From LMUY01 sp964245075 (GTDB taxonomy: Bacteria > Pseudomonadota > Alphaproteobacteria > Acetobacterales > Acetobacteraceae): DNA of 64,000 bases. Each line of letters starts with the position of its first letter. Position 1 is the stretch's first letter. The notes under the pieces were generated by a model. It did not search any database. It saw only the letters and a list, made by a program, of their open reading frames with translations, and was not told the origin of the DNA. The stretch lies in assembly GCA_964245075.1 (NCBI GenBank), contig CAXTLC010000011.1, positions 1 through 64,000 of the forward strand, written 5' to 3'. Shown piece by piece: positions 59,493-64,000 of this stretch. The translations under genes and the position numbers were made by a program.

Positions 59493-60032
59493 ATGACGCC
59501 AACCCACGCTTCGCTCCTGTTCGCAGCAACGCTCGCGCTGGCCGGGTGCACCACGGAGGAAGCCCAGATCCGCTCCAGCGGCTCCATGGGAGCGTCGGAC
59601 ACGGAGTACGTCACGACGGCCTACAACCTTGTCCAGCTTGACCGCCAGGCGGGCCAGATGGTGGCCGCCAAGGCGGCTGACCCGCGCGTCCGTGACCTCG
59701 CCACCCAAGTGACGGCGCAGGCGGATGCGCTGTATCCCGGGTTGCAGGCTGCCGAGAAGGTCGGGGGGATCACGCCGCCAGATCGCCTGCCGGGGGACAT
59801 GGCGGCCGAGATCGACAAGCTGCGCGAGTTGAACGGTTCGGACTTTGACCGGCAGTACGTGGCCGACGAGCTCGCCGCCCACCAGCACGCCGTGGACGTG
59901 TTCAAGAAGGAAGACACGGCCACGAACGACGGCGCGATGAAGGCTCAAGTCGAGACGGAATTGCCTGCGGTCCAGAGCAACCTCGACAGGTTGCAGTACC
60001 TCTCGGGCGACTTCAGCCAGACACACGGATGA
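59493..60032 (+). CDS. DUF4142 lipoprotein
   Basis: 179 residues. Lipoprotein signal MTPTHASLLFAATLALAGCTT, lipobox LAGC. The mature region is a helical ferritin-like DUF4142 domain with EYVTTAYNLVQLDRQAGQMVA, AADPRVRDLATQVTAQ and FDRQYVADELAAHQHAVDVF. Function unknown; proteins of this family are often stress-induced and periplasmic. AAGGAA precedes the ATG. The 286-base gap to the divergent CocE gene shows no clear gene. A hairpin follows its stop. Confidence 0.88.
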   Translation: MTPTHASLLFAATLALAGCTTEEAQIRSSGSMGASDTEYVTTAYNLVQLDRQAGQMVAAKAADPRVRDLATQVTAQADALYPGLQAAEKVGGITPPDRLPGDMAAEIDKLRELNGSDFDRQYVADELAAHQHAVDVFKKEDTATNDGAMKAQVETELPAVQSNLDRLQYLSGDFSQTHG

Positions 60033-60057
60033 CGCCTTGATCTCGCGCTGACCGAAA

Positions 60058-60091
60058 TCCCTGGACGCATTCGCGAAGTGTTGCGTCCAGG
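60058..60091 (+). terminator. Hairpin after the DUF4142 gene
   Basis: CCCTGGACGC and GCGTCCAGGG form a perfect 10-bp stem with a 14-base loop, 25 bases after the stop codon. No T-run, so possibly Rho-assisted. It separates the lipoprotein gene from the esterase gene at 60168. Confidence 0.6.
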
Positions 60092-60167
60092 GCCGCCGCA
60101 GGAGGCAGGGCTTGGCAGGAAGGGGGGCTGGCCGTATCTCCACACCACTTGATCTGGGACACCATGC

Positions 60168-61076
60168 ATGGCGAGTTGGCAGGCCTACCTGACCGTTGCG
60201 TTCCTCAAGTTGCGCGTCAAACGCAACCTCAAGAGCCAGACCAACGTCGAACAGGCCCGCGCCACGCTGAACGCCATCAAGCACAAGGTGCCTTCCGGCA
60301 TCACGGCCAAGCAGGAGACGATCGGCGGCGTGCCCGGCGAGTGGCTGAGCCCCGATGCGGGCGGGGCGGCCGGAACCCTGCTGTACCTGCATGGCGGCGC
60401 ATACTTCGCCTGCTCGTCGCAGACCCACCGGCCGATCACGGGAGGGTTCGCCCGCCGCGGCCTGGAGGTGTTCGCCGCCGACTACCGCTTGGCGCCGGAG
60501 AACCCGTTCCCCGCCGCGGTGGACGACGCCATTGCGGCCTACCGTGGGCTGCTGGCCCGCGGCGTCCAGCCCAGCTCGCTCGTCGTCGGCGGCGACTCGG
60601 CCGGCGGCGGGCTGGCCTTGGCCATGCTGTTGTCCCTGCGGGACGCAGGCGACCCGATGCCGGCGGCGGCCGTGCTGTTCTCACCCTGGACCGACCTGGC
60701 AGGCACCGGCGCGACCCTGCGCAGCAACAGCCGGCGCGACGCGATGTTCACCGGCGAAGGGTTCAGCAGGGCGTCCGAGCCCTATCTGGCAGGCGCCGAC
60801 CCGCGCAACCCCCTTGCCTCGCCGCTGTATGCGGACCTGGGCGGATTTCCGCCGATGCTGATCCATGTCGGCTCGTACGAGGTGCTGCTGGATGACAGCC
60901 TCCGCGTCGCCGAACGCGCCCGCGCCGCCGGAACCGACGTCACGTTGCAAACCTGGCCGGTGGTGCCGCATGTCTGGCAGTTGTTCCGCATGCCGGAGGT
61001 GAAGCAGTCGATGGACGCAGCCGCCACCTTCCTGCGGAACGCGTTGCAGGCCCGATCGCAACGCCTGGCGGCGTGA
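60168..61076 (+). CDS. Alpha/beta hydrolase, hormone-sensitive-lipase type
   Basis: 302 residues. The HSL-family oxyanion motif is LYLHGGAYF (HGGA), the nucleophile is Ser144 in VVGGDSAGGGLA, and the expected acid and base lie in VLLDDSLR and VVPHVWQLF. Likely a cytoplasmic carboxylesterase for short acyl chains. ATG start after a structured 76-base leader. A 22-base gap leads to the M20 amidohydrolase, so the two and the nitroreductase may be one operon. Confidence 0.9.
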   Translation: MASWQAYLTVAFLKLRVKRNLKSQTNVEQARATLNAIKHKVPSGITAKQETIGGVPGEWLSPDAGGAAGTLLYLHGGAYFACSSQTHRPITGGFARRGLEVFAADYRLAPENPFPAAVDDAIAAYRGLLARGVQPSSLVVGGDSAGGGLALAMLLSLRDAGDPMPAAAVLFSPWTDLAGTGATLRSNSRRDAMFTGEGFSRASEPYLAGADPRNPLASPLYADLGGFPPMLIHVGSYEVLLDDSLRVAERARAAGTDVTLQTWPVVPHVWQLFRMPEVKQSMDAAATFLRNALQARSQRLAA

Positions 61077-61098
61077 AATCCTGGAGGAAAGCACCCCG

Positions 61099-62529
61099 AT
61101 GCAGAACACCGATCAGGTTTGGGGCTTGGTGGACGCCAAGCGCCAGGACTTCATGGCCCTGGCCGACCGGGTCTGGGGCATGCCGGAAACCTGCTACACC
61201 GAGCACCGCTCCGTCGCCGAGCACGCTGCCGAACTGCACCGGCAAGGCTTCACCGTGACGGAGGCGGTCGCCGGCATCCCCACCGCCGTGATGGGCGAGG
61301 CCGGGGCTGGCGGCCCGGTGATCGCCATCCTCGGCGAGTATGACGCGCTGCCAGGCTTGAGCCAGGAGGCCGGCGTGGCCGAGCACCGCCCCCTGCCCGG
61401 CAATGGCAACGGCCATGGCTGCGGCCACAACCTGCTCGGCTCGGCGGCGATGCTGGCGGCCACGGCGGTGAAGGACTGGCTGGCGCAGACCGGCACGCCG
61501 GGCCGCGTGCGCTATTACGGCTGCCCGGCAGAGGAAGGCGGCGCGGCCAAGGCGTTCATGGTGCGGGACGGCGCGTTCCGGGACGTGGACATCGCGGTCA
61601 CCTGGCATCCGAACGCGTTCAACGAGGTGGCGGACGCCGCCTCGCTCGCCAACACCCGCATCGACTTCGCCTTCAGCGGACGTGCGTCCCACGCCGCCGC
61701 CGCCCCGCATCTCGGCCGCTCGGCGCTGGACGCGGTGGAACTGATGAACGTCGGCGTCAACTACATGCGTGAGCACATGCCGTCGGACGCGCGCATCCAC
61801 TACGCCATGATCGACGGCGGCGGAATCGCGCCCAACGTGGTGCAGTCGAAGGCACGGGTGCGCTACTCGGTCCGCGCGCCGGAGTTGCCGACCATGCTGG
61901 CGCTGCTGGAACGGGTGAAGAACGTGGCCCGCGGCGCCGCGCTGATGACGGAAACGGCGGTGGACATCCACGTGCTGTCCGCCGTGTCCAACCTGCTGGC
62001 CAACCCGCCGCTGGAGGAAGCGATGCACGCCGCCATGACCCGGCTCGGTCCGCCTGCCTGGGACGAGGCGGATCATGCGTATGCCCGCGCCATCCAGGGC
62101 ACGCTGGCGCCGGAGGACTTGGCCACCGCGTATCGCCGGGTGGGTGTGCAGCCCAAGCCCGGAACGCCGCTGCATGATGCGGTGGTGCCGCGGGACACGC
62201 GCCGGGTCGCCATGATCGGCTCGACGGACGTCGGGGACGTGAGCTGGGTGGTCCCGACGGTGCAGGCGCACGCGGCGACCTACGCGATCGGCACGCCGGG
62301 CCATTCCTGGCAGCTCACCGCGCAGGGCAAGAGCCCGGCGGCGCACAAGGGCCTCGCTTTCGTCGCCAAGGTGATGGCGGCCACCGCCGTGGAGGCGGTG
62401 CAGGACCCGGCCCTGATCGCGCGCGCCAAGGCGGACCTGGCGGAGCGCACGCGCGAGATGCCGTACCGCAGCCCGCTGCCGGAGGGGCTGGAGCCGCCGA
62501 TCGCCGCGATGTCCATGGCGGCGTCGTGA
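61099..62529 (+). CDS. M20-family amidohydrolase (AbgB type)
   Basis: 476-residue metallopeptidase-like amidohydrolase. Metal-site features: VIAILGEYDALPGLSQ, GHGCGHNLLGSAAM (His-Cys-Gly-His) and YGCPAEEGGAAKAFM with the general-base Glu pair. The lid/dimerization domain begins at IDFAFSGRASHAAAAPHLGRS, and the last metal ligand lies in GTPGHSWQLTAQG. Resembles AbgB, which cleaves p-aminobenzoyl-glutamate, but substrates in this family vary. GGAGGAAAG precedes the ATG. Stop overlaps the nitroreductase ATG (TGATG). Confidence 0.9.
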   Translation: MQNTDQVWGLVDAKRQDFMALADRVWGMPETCYTEHRSVAEHAAELHRQGFTVTEAVAGIPTAVMGEAGAGGPVIAILGEYDALPGLSQEAGVAEHRPLPGNGNGHGCGHNLLGSAAMLAATAVKDWLAQTGTPGRVRYYGCPAEEGGAAKAFMVRDGAFRDVDIAVTWHPNAFNEVADAASLANTRIDFAFSGRASHAAAAPHLGRSALDAVELMNVGVNYMREHMPSDARIHYAMIDGGGIAPNVVQSKARVRYSVRAPELPTMLALLERVKNVARGAALMTETAVDIHVLSAVSNLLANPPLEEAMHAAMTRLGPPAWDEADHAYARAIQGTLAPEDLATAYRRVGVQPKPGTPLHDAVVPRDTRRVAMIGSTDVGDVSWVVPTVQAHAATYAIGTPGHSWQLTAQGKSPAAHKGLAFVAKVMAATAVEAVQDPALIARAKADLAERTREMPYRSPLPEGLEPPIAAMSMAAS

Positions 62530-63095
62530 TGCTGGCGTCGGTGGAGGACCCGCTCGGCACGTTGCTGTCCCGCGTCTCGGACGGCGTGTTGCAGGACCCG
62601 GCGCCGGACGCGGCGGCGTTGGAGCGGATCGTAGCCGCCGGGCTGCGTGCGCCGGACCACGGCAAGCTGCGGCCCTGGCGTTTCGTCGCGATCCGGGGCG
62701 AGGCCCGCGCCCGCTTCGCCGATCTGTGCGTGGCAGCGATGCGGGCGCGGGACAGCACCGCCACGGCAGCCGAGGCGGAGCGGATGCGCGGCAAGCTGCT
62801 GGCGCCGCCGCTGATCCTGGCGCTGGGAATGCGCGTCACGCCCGGGCACAAGGTGCCGGAAACCGAGCAGGTGATGTCGGTCGCCGCCGCGGCGATGAAC
62901 ATGCTGAACGCGGCGCACGCGCTGGGCTTCGCCGGTAAGTGGATCACGGGGCCGAACACCTATGACCCGGCCGTCGCCGCGGCGCTGGGCGTGGATCAAC
63001 TCGCCGGATTCCTCTACCTGGGCACCCGGAGCGAGGCGCCAGCGCCGGTGAGGAGACCGGCCGTGGCGGAGCACCTGTCCGAGTGGACAGCGTAG
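62529..63095 (+). CDS. Nitroreductase-family protein (YdjA type)
   Basis: 188 residues, a compact FMN-dependent oxidoreductase. The marks are GLRAPDHGKLRPWRFVAIRG near residue 40, MSVAAAAMNMLNAAHALGFAGKWITG and GFLYLGTRSE. YdjA-like members lack long insertions, as here. The ATG overlaps the amidohydrolase stop by 1 base; a GTG one codon earlier is possible. Substrate unknown; the operon pairing with an amidohydrolase and an esterase suggests breakdown of an aromatic or amide compound (inference only). Confidence 0.88.
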   Translation: MLASVEDPLGTLLSRVSDGVLQDPAPDAAALERIVAAGLRAPDHGKLRPWRFVAIRGEARARFADLCVAAMRARDSTATAAEAERMRGKLLAPPLILALGMRVTPGHKVPETEQVMSVAAAAMNMLNAAHALGFAGKWITGPNTYDPAVAAALGVDQLAGFLYLGTRSEAPAPVRRPAVAEHLSEWTA

Positions 63096-63142
63096 CACTG
63101 CCGGGCTAGCTCACGGCCGCGCCCTCGGTTCCCCAACCAGGC

Positions 63143-64000
63143 TCACGCCGCCCGTATGTCGGCGAGGAAGTCGGTCACGTGGGTGCGCAGGCCGCGCTCA
63201 CGGTCCTCGACAGCGCCGGCTGCGCTCAACACCCGGACGGCGACGGTGCCAAGCGCCTCCGCATCGTGCTTCACCGCGCCCGCAGTGCAGCTTACCTCGA
63301 CTGCGCTGCGGGCGGCCCCGGCGACGCTGCGGCTGATCTCCGCTGTTGCAGCGGCCTGTTGCCGCATGGCTGCGGCCACCTCACCCGCCACCACGCTGAT
63401 CTGCCCGATCGTCGCGTCGATGCCGGTGATCGCATCGACAGCTTCGGCGGTGCATGCCTGGATGGCCCCGACCTGCACCGCGATCATTCCGGTCGCCTGA
63501 GCCGCTTGCCCGGCGAGCGCCTTGACCTCCTCCGCCACCACCGTGAAGCCGCGACCGGCCGCCCCCGCCCGCGCCGCCTCGATCGTGGCGTTGAGCGCCA
63601 GCAGCTTCGTGCGGCCGGCGATGCCGCTGATCGTGCTCACAACAGCACCGATTTCAGCCGCCGCGCCGCTAAGCCGTTCAATCGTGGCCGTTGTATGCCC
63701 TGCCCGCTCGACCGCCTGGTCCGCCATCTCGATTGAAGCCGCCACTTCCCGGCTCACCGCGACTGCGGTGAGGGAGAGCTGTTCAACCGCCGCCGCGGTC
63801 GCTTCGACATGCGCCGACGCCTTCTCCGCCTCAGCCGCCATCGAGGCTGCGCGCTGGACCGCCGCGCCCGACGCGCAGGCAAGTTCCTCGGCCACGCCGC
63901 GCATCTCGCCCGAGACGTGCGCAAAATCGTCCAAGGCAGCGCCTGCGACTTGGCCAAAGCTGGCCGTGCCCGCTTCGAGCAAAGCCGCGTTCCTCACGCG
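63143..64000 (-). CDS. Methyl-accepting chemotaxis-type signalling protein, N-terminus outside the window
   Basis: About 285 residues visible, the C-terminal signalling domain of a chemoreceptor. The coiled-coil region (AAAVEQLSLTAVAVSREVAAS) leads to the hairpin tip ISGIAGRTKLLALNATIEAARAG, a good match to the conserved QTNLLALNAxIEAARAG with RTK in place of QTN, followed by GRGFTVVAEEVKALA. The frame stays open to the right edge, so sensing and membrane parts probably lie beyond. The changed tip residues might weaken CheA/CheW contact. No other chemotaxis gene is in the window. Confidence 0.88.
   Translation of the reverse strand, partial: RVRNAALLEAGTASFGQVAGAALDDFAHVSGEMRGVAEELACASGAAVQRAASMAAEAEKASAHVEATAAAVEQLSLTAVAVSREVAASIEMADQAVERAGHTTATIERLSGAAAEIGAVVSTISGIAGRTKLLALNATIEAARAGAAGRGFTVVAEEVKALAGQAAQATGMIAVQVGAIQACTAEAVDAITGIDATIGQISVVAGEVAAAMRQQAAATAEISRSVAGAARSAVEVSCTAGAVKHDAEALGTVAVRVLSAAGAVEDRERGLRTHVTDFLADIRAA

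Noticed and set aside
1..64000. CRISPR array, insertion sequence or integrated element
   Set aside because: No spaced direct repeats and no transposase or integrase motif seen; the three tRNA genes are all intact with no att-like duplication noticed.

Overview
The window reads as chromosomal DNA of a high-G+C alphaproteobacterium, most likely of the family Acetobacteraceae (inference). Pointers are the pcm-tolC-popZ-valS block, a fused transaldolase/glucose-6-phosphate isomerase inside one long pentose-phosphate operon, a PQQ-type sugar dehydrogenase and an isolated PuhC-like photosynthesis assembly protein. I see no insertion sequence, prophage, CRISPR array or rRNA. Most of it is dense core genome with many 1-4 base stop/start overlaps.

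Layout. 1-5312: valS (3' end cut by the window edge), popZ, tolC and pcm, all on the minus strand. 5414-6008: tRNA-Cys, a small lipoprotein, tRNA-Leu and tRNA-Asn. 6087-9690: phnM, a DUF1045 phosphonate-associated protein and a gamma-glutamyltransferase-like enzyme. 9716-16619: a DnaA-box-like site, dnaB, a small exported protein, a CurA-like reductase, alr, an MlaE/MlaF pair and radA. 16616-21627: a TetR regulator with two matching operators, an aldo/keto reductase, a DapA-family aldolase, an IlvD/Edd dehydratase and the PuhC-like protein. 21611-24610: a CHASE3 histidine kinase, a lone receiver and a receiver-kinase hybrid.

24881-36044 is a nine-gene carbohydrate operon: tkt, tal-pgi, gnd, zwf, two HAD phosphatases, pgl, rpiA, gntK. 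It supplies the oxidative and most of the non-oxidative pentose-phosphate pathway (rpe is absent) plus entry of gluconate. A very strong hairpin separates tkt from tal-pgi. 36045-38387: HIT protein, hisE, hisF, birA. 38501-42481: gmhA-like isomerase, PQQ sugar dehydrogenase, CHASE3-GAF-GGDEF cyclase. 42528-46043: a ribose-type ABC importer. 46391-49777: a complete Mla/MCE lipid-transport operon, followed by an orphan polyamine-type binding protein. 51017-52741: DUF883 protein, holin-like membrane protein, 3-hydroxyisobutyryl-CoA hydrolase.

The most unusual region is 52742-57463, a leucine/isovalerate (liu) operon caught in decay. Both methylcrotonyl-CoA carboxylase subunits are intact. Around them lie only the C-terminal tail of isovaleryl-CoA dehydrogenase, the C-terminal third of methylglutaconyl-CoA hydratase and a short piece of HMG-CoA lyase. 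The window closes with a CocE-type hydrolase, a DUF4142 lipoprotein, an HSL-type esterase, an M20 amidohydrolase, a nitroreductase and a chemoreceptor-type signalling domain running off the right edge.
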